A stretch of DNA of 49,617 bases from CAZEHS01 sp964649745 (GCA_964649745.1 CAZYQI010000024.1:1-49617), one strand, 5' to 3'; shown: positions 23,830-32,604, counted from the first letter of the stretch. Program-made: numbers and translations. The notes: generated by a model not told the origin, from the letters alone.

Positions 23830-24768
23830 ATGAATAATATGAAAACTGTCTATTTTTTCTGCACGGACCCGACTAAGGACGAGGTTGCACCCCGGGTTTT
23901 TGAAGCATCACAGCGACTTTTGAATATGGATGAAACGGATATGAAGGTGGACGGTTATCCGGTGCTGTGCCATGATGCGGGAAATGGGAACCTGTTATAC
24001 TATGTACGTACGGAAACAGTCCTCTGTATGGCCTATGACCGGTATCTCCCGGCGATCAATGAACTGTTTGCGGACTGCAGCCTTGCAGTGCTGGTTAACT
24101 GGCATGGTGGACAGAATGCGCCAGACAAGGTGCTTTGCATCCATACCGTGGGGGACGTGAGCAGCGGAGAATTTGGCCCCAGTGCGCCCAAGCTTTCGAC
24201 CAATCTTGCCAGGGCATTGGAAAGGCACCGAGCAGCTTTAAATGTGCATGAGTTTGCCGTTACAACAGAGGCCACCCATTGGTCGGGTATCGTGTACGGC
24301 GGGCACCCGGCTTGGATCAATCGCTCTCCGCTGCCTTTCCTGGATGTTGAAATAGGAAGCACGCTGGAAAGCTATACCCATCCCGAGGCGGTTGAGAGCA
24401 TTGCCAGGGCACTGGGGGATATATACGGCGCCGATCAGGATTATCCCACGGTGCTCTACTGTGGGGGTATGCACTTTGAGGAGACCATCACGGCGGCAGT
24501 TCTGCACCCCACCCATCCGGTGGCCCTTACGCATATACTGCCCAGCCGTTGGCTGGAAAACGAAGCCTACACAGGAGAGCAGGGAATAAAGGCATTGAAG
24601 GCCTGCATCGCCTCAATCGAGGGCGGAATCCAGGGCTTTGTGGTCCACGAAAAGCTGAAACGGGAGCAGAAGGATCTGATCGATGCCTTGGCAGCAGAGC
24701 TGGAATTGCCGGTGATTAAGCGAAAGGCCCTCAAGGCTCCGGAGACAACGGTGTTTTATCAGGGCTAG
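23830..24768 (+). CDS. D-aminoacyl-tRNA deacylase, archaeal/plant DTD2 (DtdA/GEK1) type
   Basis: 312 aa. It would remove D-amino acids wrongly attached to tRNA. Family marks: LVNWHGGQNA, the catalytic-region segment AVTTEATHWSG (in place of the more usual EATHHGP), LDVEIGST, and YCGGMHFEE near the C-terminus. This fold is different from bacterial Dtd and is best known from archaea and plants, so its presence here is notable. GGGGGAA fits the ATG at 23830 (an ATG at 23806 behind GGAGATGAG is also possible). It stands alone and ends at a strong bidirectional terminator. Confidence 0.75.
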   Translation: MNNMKTVYFFCTDPTKDEVAPRVFEASQRLLNMDETDMKVDGYPVLCHDAGNGNLLYYVRTETVLCMAYDRYLPAINELFADCSLAVLVNWHGGQNAPDKVLCIHTVGDVSSGEFGPSAPKLSTNLARALERHRAALNVHEFAVTTEATHWSGIVYGGHPAWINRSPLPFLDVEIGSTLESYTHPEAVESIARALGDIYGADQDYPTVLYCGGMHFEETITAAVLHPTHPVALTHILPSRWLENEAYTGEQGIKALKACIASIEGGIQGFVVHEKLKREQKDLIDALAAELELPVIKRKALKAPETTVFYQG

Positions 24769-24810
24769 ATCGCCACACATCGATGGTGATAACAAGCAGG
24801 CAGCACAAAC

Positions 24811-24866
24811 GAAGAGGGCGCCTCGCAATAGGCATGATATTCCTATTGCGAGGTGCCCTCTTTTGC
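24811..24866. terminator. Bidirectional terminator between convergent genes
   Basis: A 19-bp stem with one mismatch, 24814-24832 against 24842-24860, then TTTTGCT on the plus strand and TTCGTTTG on the minus strand. It serves the deacylase gene and the surface operon. Confidence 0.85.
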
Positions 24867-24882
24867 TATGCCAAAGAGTATG

Positions 24883-25653
24883 CTAATCGGCATGTCTGGT
24901 GCTGTACAACAGCACACTGCCACACAGGATCGACAGGAGCCCCAGAGCATAGAACAGTTCGGGGGAATGCTCTCCGGTCTTTGGTATGATGATTGGGCCC
25001 AGGGGGATGGTTTCCTCCGGTATGACTACAGGAGGGGTAACCGGCAGCCCCAATGGAACCGGTTCATTCTCAATTACAGGAGGATCCGCCCGGTCGCGAT
25101 CCGATCCGGGGTCAGGACTTGGATCGGGGTCTGGGTTGGGTCCCGGTGGGGTATATGACGACTGGGCTGTGAATATCCACTTCACCCGTGTGGTCTTACC
25201 CTGGTATTCGTTTCCGGTTTCAGGGCCAGGCAGGGAGACGGTGGCACTGAGGGTTTGAACCTCTCCGGGTTGAAAGCTCCCAAGGGCGGTGTTCACGGCG
25301 GCAAAATCCTTCATGTTGCCGTCGAAAACAATCGCTCCGCGGAAGACAACCTTAAGCTTCAGTATATTGAAAAGGTCCGGGGTTTCCATGGCGCCGTTTT
25401 TTTCGGCCCGCATGTAAAGGGCGAAGGCGCCGGCATAGCTGTTTCGTATGGTTAGGGTTCCGGAGCTGCTGTCGCCGGGGTCCATGCCGATCAGGTCAAA
25501 GAAGTTCGTTCCTGAGGGGAGAACCTCAAGGCCGATGTCGGAGCCTCGAATCTCCAGATCGGCTGCGGCAACAGGGGTGGGAACCATTCCCATGAGAACC
25601 AGAGGGAGCATAAGGAGAAACACTCCAATGCATCTGCGAATTCTCACAGTCAT
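24883..25653 (-). CDS. Secreted surface protein with IPKTG sorting signal
   Basis: 256 aa. A Sec signal peptide (RIRRCIGVFLLMLPLVL, cleavage near VAAAD) is followed by a beta-rich domain of about 140 residues (DPGDSSSGTLTIRNSYAGAF), a Pro/Asp-rich spacer (PPGPNPDPDPSPDPGSD) and a C-terminal sortase-type tail: IPKTGE, hydrophobic stretch, short basic end. The N-terminal domain has features of TasA/CalY-type fibre subunits, including SGTLTIRN. AAGGAGGG fits the ATG at 25653 rather than upstream codons. It is the last gene of the surface operon. Its cognate sortase is not in the window. Confidence 0.78.
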   Translation of the reverse strand: MTVRIRRCIGVFLLMLPLVLMGMVPTPVAAADLEIRGSDIGLEVLPSGTNFFDLIGMDPGDSSSGTLTIRNSYAGAFALYMRAEKNGAMETPDLFNILKLKVVFRGAIVFDGNMKDFAAVNTALGSFQPGEVQTLSATVSLPGPETGNEYQGKTTRVKWIFTAQSSYTPPGPNPDPDPSPDPGSDRDRADPPVIENEPVPLGLPVTPPVVIPEETIPLGPIIIPKTGEHSPELFYALGLLSILCGSVLLYSTRHAD

Positions 25654-25719
25654 ACGCATCCCTCCTTTCATGGATGGTTATACGCAGAATGAAGCGGTTA
25701 CAAGGTTTTAGTGTGTCAA

Positions 25720-26289
25720 TCAGGGAATAAGCTCCAGACCAAGGGCGTCAAATTGTACCTGTGTAAGGCCCCATGTGTCGAGGGCAGCGCCGTTGGAGGC
25801 TTGAACCGCTTCGGCGTTCACTTTGACGTTAAGCTTCGCACCCTGATAGGTATTGTTAGTCAACGGGCCGCTGAAGGTTATGGAATCCAGCAGCAAGGAG
25901 GTTTCCTCATTGGTCTCCAGAATGTGCTTGTAATAGTACCAGCCGTTATAAAACACCCAGTCGCCGGGGTTTGCAGTGTTCAATGTCACATTGGCTAAAG
26001 AAAGGGCGGCGGTGCCGGTAGCCGGAGTCCACAGGGGAGTCAGGCTTACGCGCACGTATGTTTTTTTCGAGCCAGTGCTTTTCACACTTACATCCTTATT
26101 GGTTGTATCGCCGGGATTCCAATTGGTGATGTCCTGAAAATCGTGCTCGTTAACGGTAACGGCAACGGTGCCGGCGGTGAAATTGTTCTCTACCTCCTGG
26201 GCGGCGGTAAACCATGCCATGGTTCCTCCGGCTACCAGCAGGGTGACCAGTGTGCCTGCCAAAATCAGCATCATCATACTTCTTTTCAT
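25720..26289 (-). CDS. TasA/CalY-like SipW-dependent fibre protein
   Basis: 189 aa. The N-terminus is the SipW-type signal peptide: a hydrophobic core LILAGTLVTLLVAGGTMAWF, then TAAQEVENNFTAGTV, matching the A-(Y/W)-F-T-x-x-x-x-x-x-N-x-F-x-x-G pattern. The mature part is beta-rich (NPGDTTNKDVSVKSTGSKKT) and ends at ELIP with no anchor. Such proteins form extracellular fibres in biofilm matrix. AAGGAGGCACGAACA precedes the ATG. The SipW-type peptidase that should process it is the next gene upstream. Confidence 0.85.
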   Translation of the reverse strand: MKRSMMMLILAGTLVTLLVAGGTMAWFTAAQEVENNFTAGTVAVTVNEHDFQDITNWNPGDTTNKDVSVKSTGSKKTYVRVSLTPLWTPATGTAALSLANVTLNTANPGDWVFYNGWYYYKHILETNEETSLLLDSITFSGPLTNNTYQGAKLNVKVNAEAVQASNGAALDTWGLTQVQFDALGLELIP

Positions 26290-26382
26290 TGTTCGTGCCT
26301 CCTTGTGAGAGTTGGAGGCAGCCAGGCTGCCATTTTACAGGCCCTGTGGCTTTGCGTCCCTAGGTTTCCCCAGGTTTGCTTT

Positions 26383-26940
26383 TTACTCAGTTTGATTTTT
26401 GTTGTTGGGTCTTCGGAGCAGCTCTTCCGCCAGAAGCAGGCAAAGGAAAAACGCTGCTATTCCTGCAAGGCCGTAGGGGGTCTTAAAGAAACCCATGATC
26501 CCCGCTGCATAGGGAATCACCACGGTGACCCGTCCTTGTACATGCCGGGCTTCCACCGGGTTTGGATCCACCACCTTATTGGCATCTCCCTTGGTGGTGA
26601 AAGTCAGGGAATCACCGTTTGCAGCAATGTCGTCAATTCGGTGGGTTACCGGAAGGTTATTCCCCTTTTGATACAGAATGATGTCTCCGGGGTTAAGGCT
26701 GGAAGCCGGGACGCTTTTGATGGCAATCAGGGAGCCAACGGGCAGTGTGGGTTCCATACTGCCGCTTTCAACCGAATACAGCCTGTAACCCAGTACAGTG
26801 GGTGTTTGGTGGGTCCAAAGGCTTCTTGCAAGGATAAAACCGGCCCATAGGACCACCAGCACCATTGCCCCAAACAGGCAGTCGCTCATAATCTTCAGCG
26901 ATCGATGGTGCCCATTCTTTCCTCTGAGCCGTTCCTCCAT
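26383..26940 (-). CDS. sipW: SipW-type signal peptidase I
   Basis: 185 aa membrane serine protease of the ER-type (SipW) subgroup. N-terminal span (FGAMVLVVLWAGFILARSL), catalytic Ser in VESGSMEPTLPVGS, catalytic His in PVTHRID in place of the Lys of the usual bacterial signal peptidases, GDANKVVDPNPV, and a C-terminal span followed by a polar tail. It processes TasA/CalY-type precursors, here the adjacent gene product. Starts behind AGGAGGCCACGACC. Confidence 0.9.
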   Translation of the reverse strand: MEERLRGKNGHHRSLKIMSDCLFGAMVLVVLWAGFILARSLWTHQTPTVLGYRLYSVESGSMEPTLPVGSLIAIKSVPASSLNPGDIILYQKGNNLPVTHRIDDIAANGDSLTFTTKGDANKVVDPNPVEARHVQGRVTVVIPYAAGIMGFFKTPYGLAGIAAFFLCLLLAEELLRRPNNKNQTE

Positions 26941-26952
26941 GGTCGTGGCCTC

Positions 26953-29305
26953 CTAACCGGAATAGCGGTATACCTGTCTTGAATCGTGCCATAGACTTCG
27001 TGCTTCGGTTATTCTATCCATGGGCATCGTCGCTCCCAGCGGCACATCGGAAATCTCACCGGACATTTCCCGTTGAGCCGGGATGACGGAAACGGTAAAG
27101 GCATTGATTTTCTTGTCCTCATCGGTGAACCAGGAGGTATTGGAGAGCCGATTCACGATGTATACATCCTGATGCATATTTCCTACTGAAAGCGTTACAG
27201 TGCTTGATGTGATGCTGACCTGCTGATAATTCATGGGAACCACTTCCGTAACGGTATAGGTTCCGGGCTTCAGAGGCCAGATCTTTTGGGTTTCTCCCTC
27301 CTTGATGGATGCTGTCCAGTAATGGCCCTCAGGGCCATAAACCCAGATGTCAAATTCCCTGTCGGTGTCAATGTTGTTCACATCCTTGTGAAGTGTGATG
27401 CTGCCCCGTACAAACACGGTAAGGGTGTCGCTCTTCACACAGCCGTATCGGTCGGTCACCGTAAGGGTGTACAGGGTGTCCTCGGGAGGGCTGACAGTTG
27501 GATTGAGAATGGCCGACGACCAGCCGGGAACCTTGTTATTGGTCCAGAGACAGGTATAAGGTGTATAGCCACCCACCACTGTGGTTGCATTCCCAATGGA
27601 GGTGCTTTCCCCGCTAAGGATCGTGCGGTCCGGTCCAACCTCCACAGCCAGCTTCAGTGGCACATACACATTGGGGATGGGGAAGGTCTTGCTCTGACCG
27701 TCTAACCCGTTCACATCGGTATAGGTCAGTGTGGCGATGTCATTGGTATCGTAATTGGCATTGCCCACAATACTGGGATCTGCCTGAATCCTGTAGACCA
27801 GCTGACTATGGGTGACAATGGTGCCGGGGGTCCAGGTGATGGTCCGGGTTGCCGGATCGTAGACCGCTCCTGCAGGCAAGGAGCCCGCAACCAGGTTGAA
27901 TTCCTCGCTGATGACATCCGTCACCACGGCGTTGGTGGCCGAATTGTTGATGTTCTGACCAATCTGGGCGAAAATCCCGCTTACATCCGGGGCGCTCATG
28001 GTTTCATAATAGCCGCTGGTATAGATGCCGTATCCCGCCGCACCTCCCTGCAGAACCTCCCGGGCCACGGTCAGGGAGCCGCTGGGAACCGCCCCAAGAA
28101 GGCCTACGGTGAACACGCTGGCATAACCGGCGGCCACATTGCCTTCACTCATAGCGGCTTTTGTGTGATGGTTGTGCGTGGTGGGTTCGTTGGGGCCATA
28201 GCTGCGCCCGATGCTGATGGTGGGAACGCCGTCGGTCAGGAATACGATGAACTTCCTAGACCCGGTGTTTCCATAGCTGTTGACAGTGTTCCATGCCCGC
28301 TGCAGTCCCGCCTGGGTGTTGGTCCCTCCTCCTGCAGAAAGTCCATTTACAGCGCTGTTGAAGGTGCTGATACTGCTGGTGAAATTCTGGTCCAGACGGC
28401 TGTCGCCGCTGTAGCTCCCGTTTCCTCCACCGTCATAATCGTAAGAAACCAGAGCAACCCGGTTTCCGGAGCTGGCCAGCAGATCGGCAGCCAGATTCTT
28501 GGCGGCCTGTTTGGCATAATAGAGCACAGAATGACCGTCTACGATGGAGCTCATGCTGCCGGAGGTGTCGATAACGATGACCACGTCGGCGGGATTGCTG
28601 GGGGGTGGGGTGCCGTTGATCTGCAGGGTCACCTCATAGGTGCGGCAGCCCTGGGTGGGAACGGCGGTTTTATCCACGGTGATAGTATCGGGATAAGTGG
28701 TTATTGCCGCTGCGGCTGCCCGGAAAGGTGCAAAAGTTTGGAGAGACACGGCGTCTACGTCTGAGGGATCGGGAACCGCCTCGCTGTTTCCTCCTTCAAC
28801 GTAATCGGAATAGATGTCAATCTCCTGGAAGGGACCGTCTGTACCTGCCGGCTTTACCAAAGTAGGTGCCGGAGCAACTGCCAGAGGCGGGGGTGTGTCG
28901 GGGAGGATCACCACGCCATCTGTGGGAGGCGTATCCCCAGGCTGTGGATCCTCTGTGGGAGGCGTATCCCCAGGCTGTGGATCCTCNNNNNNNNNNNNNN
29001 NNNNNNNNNNNNNNNNNNNNNNNNNNNNNNNNNNNNNNNNNNNNNNNNNNNNNNNNNNNNNNNNNNNNNNNNNNNNNNNNNNNNNNGGGAGGCGTATCCC
29101 CAGGCTGTGGATCCTCTGTGGGAGGTGTATCCCCAGGTTGTGGATTATCTGCAGGGGGCGTATCTCCCGGTTGGGAACCATCCCCCGAGGCCGCGTCGCT
29201 GGGAACAGCCGTTTCGGTATTGCCGTAAGCGAAATAAGGCATATTACCGCCCAGAATCAAGGCCAGAATAAGCATATAGACTAGGACTCGTTTCCTTTTT
29301 ATCAT
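26953..29305 (-). CDS. Large secreted vWA-domain adhesin with Pro-rich repeats (interrupted by an assembly gap)
   Basis: The gene starts at 29305 behind AAGGAGGTGACAAATAA. Order: signal peptide (KRKRVLVYMLILALILGG), an array of 11-residue PQPGDTPPTED repeats, a spacer, a vWA domain with MIDAS motifs (VIVIDTSGSMSS, SAGGGTNTQAGL, FLTDGVPT), a PKD/SprB-like domain (GYTPYTCLW; YTLTVTDRYGCVKSD), a Cna-B-like domain (GSITLHKDVNN; LKPGTYTVTEVVP) and a 60-residue tail. No LPXTG-type signal or membrane span is seen at the C-terminus, so anchoring is unclear. A 100-N gap shifts the nominal frame; the flanking codons show that a true gap of 3 + 33n bases restores it, so this is one gene, not two. First gene of the surface operon. 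Confidence 0.82.
28918..29150 (-). repeat. Tandem 33-bp repeat array with assembly gap
   Basis: 33-bp units encoding PQPGDTPPTED flank the gap: two copies at 28918-28986 and about two, the last degenerate, at 29087-29150. Ns occupy 28987-29086. The exact count of 100 is a placeholder; the array was probably collapsed by short-read assembly. Confidence 0.9.
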
Positions 29306-29397
29306 TTATTTGTCACCTCCTTCCGAACAGAGTAGAGCCCTTCATTGGCAGGATATCATTGGGTTGATACAGAGAGTGCATATAACCATTCCGTTTT

Positions 29398-29426
29398 ATG
29401 TACAAAAGCGTTACAGGAAGTGTACA
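29398..29426 (-). promoter_or_regulatory. Candidate SARP binding site: three heptamers at 11-bp period
   Basis: Read on the minus strand: TGTACAC (29426-29420), TGTAACG (29415-29409) and TGTACAT (29404-29398), each separated by 4 bp. Heptameric direct repeats every 11 bp are the hallmark of SARP-family sites. It lies 93-121 bp before the adhesin start; a weak promoter, TTTTGT with TATATG at 17-bp spacing, overlaps the third unit. The SARP-type gene is directly upstream. Confidence 0.6.
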
Positions 29427-29441
29427 TTTTTATAACGTATA

Positions 29442-29484
29442 GAACCCAAAAGCGAGGACCATAAGGCCCCACGCTTTTGGGTTC
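29442..29484 (-). terminator. Hairpin between the SARP gene and the surface operon
   Basis: A perfect 13-bp stem, GAACCCAAAAGCG (29442-29454) with CGCTTTTGGGTTC (29472-29484). No clear T-tract follows on either strand, so termination of the SARP transcript is likely but not certain. Confidence 0.5.
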
Positions 29485-29522
29485 GTATCTAAATTAAGCT
29501 GTAAAGTGTGATTCAAATTTGC

Positions 29523-30743
29523 TCAGAGTAACGCTTTTTCAATAGGATGGAAACTGAAAGACAGTGAAACATCATACTCACAGCTGTTGGAAAAATGAGC
29601 GGATATCCGTTCCTTGACGATCTCAAACTGGGAAGTATCCGTATGAGCAAGGAGGATTGCAATTTGTTGCGTGTTCCATAGGGAGTACAGATCCCCCCGT
29701 CTCAGGTGGCATTTGAGCACATCCTTGAGATGCGCCATCGCGGTCTCGGGTGTTCTGGAAGAGTTGGTTTTAGGCATTACGGTAATCAGACCAACCATTT
29801 TGCTGAGATCATCCCGCCGGGCCTTCCGCTTTTCCAGATTGTATGCAAACCGAAAATAGTCGGTATCACAGGCTATTGCGCCACTTATATCATCGTCACA
29901 CATCAGAGTTTCCATGGAACTCAAATCCGTAAGGTGCTTATTCTGGCTTTCCATCTGCACTTGGCGATAAATAGTTTTCATCATGGGGGAGGGTTTGATG
30001 TCATATTCGCGGTAAAGCTTGTAGGTGGTGTACTCATAATGGCTGGAGGCCTGTTTAAGCATACCCTTGTCAAGCAAGGCCCCCATGTAATGGGCATGGA
30101 ATACCTCTTCAAAGGGTTGTAAAGTAATGGCATGCTCACACATTTCAAGGATATCATCATAGCGCTGATGCTCCTTGAGCAAATCGACATAGGTATTAAG
30201 ATACTGCTGATAAAGACGGCTATATCGGTTCCTCACCGGAAGAACCCAGTCTACGGAAGCGTTGTTACTCAGATAATCACCCTTGTAAAGATGAAGACAA
30301 CTCTTGAAACGATGCAGTGTGTTTTCAACGTCAGAATCCAAATCGGGCTGGAGATGGAGGGATTCAAACATCTCGTAGTCAAGCCGACAGGCATTACTCG
30401 TATCAAAAATATACGACCCGTTACAGTGGGTGATCTTAAAATGGCTGCATTCCGCTCCGAGGCTGTGTTCAAAATCCTCAAGGGATTTTTTAAGCCGAAA
30501 CACCTGAGCCCTTAAGACACTTTTAGGATCTGCAAAGTCGTCATGTTCAAAAAGGCAGGAGATGAGGGTGTCGGACTGTATCCGCTTTCCCTTGAAGGTG
30601 ATGAAGAATTTTAGCAGGTCAAGGATCTTATAGGATCTGCCCAGCCTGTCCAAAATGCTTTTGCCCCGGTGACAAATATCAAATTCCCCGAAGGTGACGA
30701 TTTCAACTGGGTTCTCCGTATAATCGGTGCGGGCAATATCCAT
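29523..30743 (-). CDS. SARP/BTAD-type transcriptional activator
   Basis: 406 aa. The N-terminal OmpR-type winged helix (about 10-110; EIVTFGEFDI, SYKILDLLKFFITF, SVLRAQVFRLKKSLE) is followed by a bacterial transcriptional activation domain with helical repeats (about 120-265; DYEMFESLHLQ, VLPVRNRYSRLYQQYLNT, YRQVQMES) and a C-terminal domain of unknown type. This is the SARP arrangement, well known from Streptomyces and present in some Clostridia. The frame opens at 30767, but GGAGGTG is correctly spaced from the ATG at 30743. The SARP-like heptamer array in front of the adjacent surface operon makes it the likely activator of that operon. Confidence 0.8.
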   Translation of the reverse strand: MDIARTDYTENPVEIVTFGEFDICHRGKSILDRLGRSYKILDLLKFFITFKGKRIQSDTLISCLFEHDDFADPKSVLRAQVFRLKKSLEDFEHSLGAECSHFKITHCNGSYIFDTSNACRLDYEMFESLHLQPDLDSDVENTLHRFKSCLHLYKGDYLSNNASVDWVLPVRNRYSRLYQQYLNTYVDLLKEHQRYDDILEMCEHAITLQPFEEVFHAHYMGALLDKGMLKQASSHYEYTTYKLYREYDIKPSPMMKTIYRQVQMESQNKHLTDLSSMETLMCDDDISGAIACDTDYFRFAYNLEKRKARRDDLSKMVGLITVMPKTNSSRTPETAMAHLKDVLKCHLRRGDLYSLWNTQQIAILLAHTDTSQFEIVKERISAHFSNSCEYDVSLSFSFHPIEKALL

Positions 30744-30882
30744 AACATCGTTCACCTCCAATTCCATCCATCCAAGTGACCATGATTATGATACCCAAAT
30801 TTAAACAGTTCAATAAATTTGTTTAGTCATCCTCAGATAAGGTATAAGGAAAAAAAGATTCTATACCTGGGAGGGTGATGAC

Positions 30883-31128
30883 ATGGCAGATGTAAAAGTA
30901 CTGAAGGACATGGAAGTGGGCGAAAAGTACACGGGTAGGGAGATTGACATTTTCATAGTGGCAAATGACGATGTAGTGGTTATTTCTGAAAGCTGCACAG
31001 CCTGTGCGGATCTGCAGACCGATGTAATGTTCGAGGTCAAGGCAAAGTTTAACGGTTACAATCACTCTGGTCCTGCGGAAAAATACCATAAGCCTCTTAA
31101 GCCATCCAGAATATACATTATTTCCTGA
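30883..31128 (+). CDS. Small orphan protein, unknown function
   Basis: 81 aa, behind GGGAGGGTGATGAC. No signal peptide or membrane span. Predicted mostly beta-strand by eye (REIDIFIVANDDVVVISESC), with two Cys in SCTACAD and a His-containing region YNHSGPAEKYHK. No family recognised. It stands alone, divergent from the SARP gene, and ends before a terminator at 31197, consistent with a real short transcript. Confidence 0.6.
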   Translation: MADVKVLKDMEVGEKYTGREIDIFIVANDDVVVISESCTACADLQTDVMFEVKAKFNGYNHSGPAEKYHKPLKPSRIYIIS

Positions 31129-31196
31129 ACAGGAGAGTGGATTCAGCTGGGGAATGCTCTGGAAATCCTTGATAAAGCCCATAAGCATCTAACCTG

Positions 31197-31223
31197 AAAC
31201 CCGTCTTTACAGGCGGGTTTTGC
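31197..31223 (+). terminator. Terminator after the orphan gene
   Basis: AAACCCG (31197-31203) pairs with CGGGTTT (31214-31220), followed by TTGC. The flanking CCTG/CAGG can extend the stem by an alternative pairing. Confidence 0.7.
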
Positions 31224-31317
31224 TATTTGAGAGATACACTTGGATACTAGTGTTCCGTAATATGGGAATTATGGGTATTGAACGAATATTAAATTTTTTT
31301 AAATGCTGAAAAACCTA

Positions 31318-31345
31318 TCAAGTGACGTAATGAAACAGCCGAAAA
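31318..31345 (+). promoter_or_regulatory. SigD (sigma-28)-like promoter of the HD-domain signalling gene
   Basis: TCAAG (31318-31322), 15 bp, GCCGAAAA (31338-31345), against the flagellar sigma consensus TAAAG-N15-GCCGATAA. Two mismatches. The predicted start lies about 58 nt before the gene. A sigma-A alternative is weaker. Confidence 0.4.
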
Positions 31346-31409
31346 TATAGTAGAATATAAGTGTGGTATGCTGCTCTTCCAACATCTCAGCTAATCGTAC
31401 GGGTGGTAT

Positions 31410-32495
31410 ATGGAAAAAACAACGTTGGAAAAGGTAAAATATGGAGCTGTGTTCGCAAAAGACGTCTATGCCATTGACGGGAAACTGCTTGTCAAGAAGG
31501 GGACCACTTACCGGGAACCGTTCACTGACCGATTTAAAGAATATGGCATAAGAGAGATATTTGTCGAGAAAACATGTGACAGCATCTCCAAACAGGAAAT
31601 AGACATAACGAAATCCTTCAGCATCCAGGATGTCATCCATGAGAAGACACGGATGCATGCCAGCAACCAGATGAACCGGACCCTCAGTCGTATGGGAGCT
31701 GTAAGCAATTCCAATATACGCAAGGTTCGCAAGCTCGTTGAGGCGATGATTGATGAACTGTTGGAAAAAAAGGACTTTGTTCTGGCGCTGAGCCAAATGA
31801 GGTCTGTTGATGATTATACCTATCAGCACTCCGTTAATGTGGGCGTCCTTTCCATCATGATAGGCATTGACCTTTCTCTGAGCAGGGAAGAGCTGCGTTG
31901 CCTGGGAACCGGTGCCATCCTGCACGACATCGGCAAGACCATGATTCCCGAGGAAATTATTAAGAAGCCTTCAAAACTGACCAAGGAAGAATACACCGAG
32001 GTTAAAAAGCATACGGAGTACGGGTACGAGATGCTTCGCCAAACGGATATCTCGGAGGAGGCTGCCCAGATAGCCCTGTTCCATCATGAAAAATATGACG
32101 GCAGCGGGTACGCCAGCGGTCTTAAAAACACAGGGATACCCCTGTATTCCCGAATCGTTGCGGTGGCTGATGTGTATGACGCCATGTCCAACGACCGGGT
32201 GTATCAGAGAAAGTCGACCCACGAAAAAGTTTTCAGAGAGATAACCCATCAGGGAAACCGGCATTTCGACCCGGACATCATGGAGATATTCGCCCGCCAC
32301 TTACATATCTATCCCAACGGATCCGGCGTAATTCTGAATACGGGTCAACGGGGAATCGTATTGGAACAGAACAGTCTCTACCCGGAAAGTCCCATGATCA
32401 GGGTATTCACACCGGAGTATCAGGACATCCGAAAACTCTATTTCGATACGGACTTGTCCTTAATGAGAGAGCATTACATAACAGACACCTTCTGA
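31410..32495 (+). CDS. HD-domain signalling protein (HD-GYP-like, probable cyclic-di-GMP phosphodiesterase)
   Basis: 361 aa. N-terminal regulatory domain (about 1-110) of the type often preceding HD-GYP, then an HD-GYP core: YQHSVNVGVLSIMIG, ILHDIGKTMIP, KKHTEYGYEML, LFHHEKYDGSGYASG and VAVADVYDAMSNDR. The GYP position reads GYA, a minor deviation, while the metal-binding His and Asp residues are present. It would break down cyclic di-GMP in the cytoplasm, lowering biofilm formation and favouring motility. The start ATG at 31410 has only a weak ribosome site (GGGTGG). It neighbours the surface-fibre cluster, which fits a biofilm role. Confidence 0.84.
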   Translation: MEKTTLEKVKYGAVFAKDVYAIDGKLLVKKGTTYREPFTDRFKEYGIREIFVEKTCDSISKQEIDITKSFSIQDVIHEKTRMHASNQMNRTLSRMGAVSNSNIRKVRKLVEAMIDELLEKKDFVLALSQMRSVDDYTYQHSVNVGVLSIMIGIDLSLSREELRCLGTGAILHDIGKTMIPEEIIKKPSKLTKEEYTEVKKHTEYGYEMLRQTDISEEAAQIALFHHEKYDGSGYASGLKNTGIPLYSRIVAVADVYDAMSNDRVYQRKSTHEKVFREITHQGNRHFDPDIMEIFARHLHIYPNGSGVILNTGQRGIVLEQNSLYPESPMIRVFTPEYQDIRKLYFDTDLSLMREHYITDTF

Positions 32496-32576
32496 GCATC
32501 CCGATAGTGGGGCCGGAGGGTGTCGTTGTTTTTAGAGGTAGAGGATATGAATTTTTTTGAACATTATTTCCGGGTA

Positions 32577-32604
32577 TTGCAAACAGGATCAGAAGGAGTA
32601 CAAT
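32577..32604 (+). promoter_or_regulatory. Sigma-A-like promoter of clpB
   Basis: TTGCAA (32577-32582), 16 bp, TACAAT (32599-32604). The start point predicted near 32611 lies just before the CIRCE element. Confidence 0.6.

Noticed and set aside
28918..29150. 33-bp repeats as a possible CRISPR array
   Set aside because: The units are contiguous, without spacers, and encode a Pro-rich peptide repeat in frame.
28817..29305. Separate short secreted protein ending after the N gap
   Set aside because: The downstream frame in this reading is an artefact of the 100-N placeholder; both sides belong to one adhesin gene.
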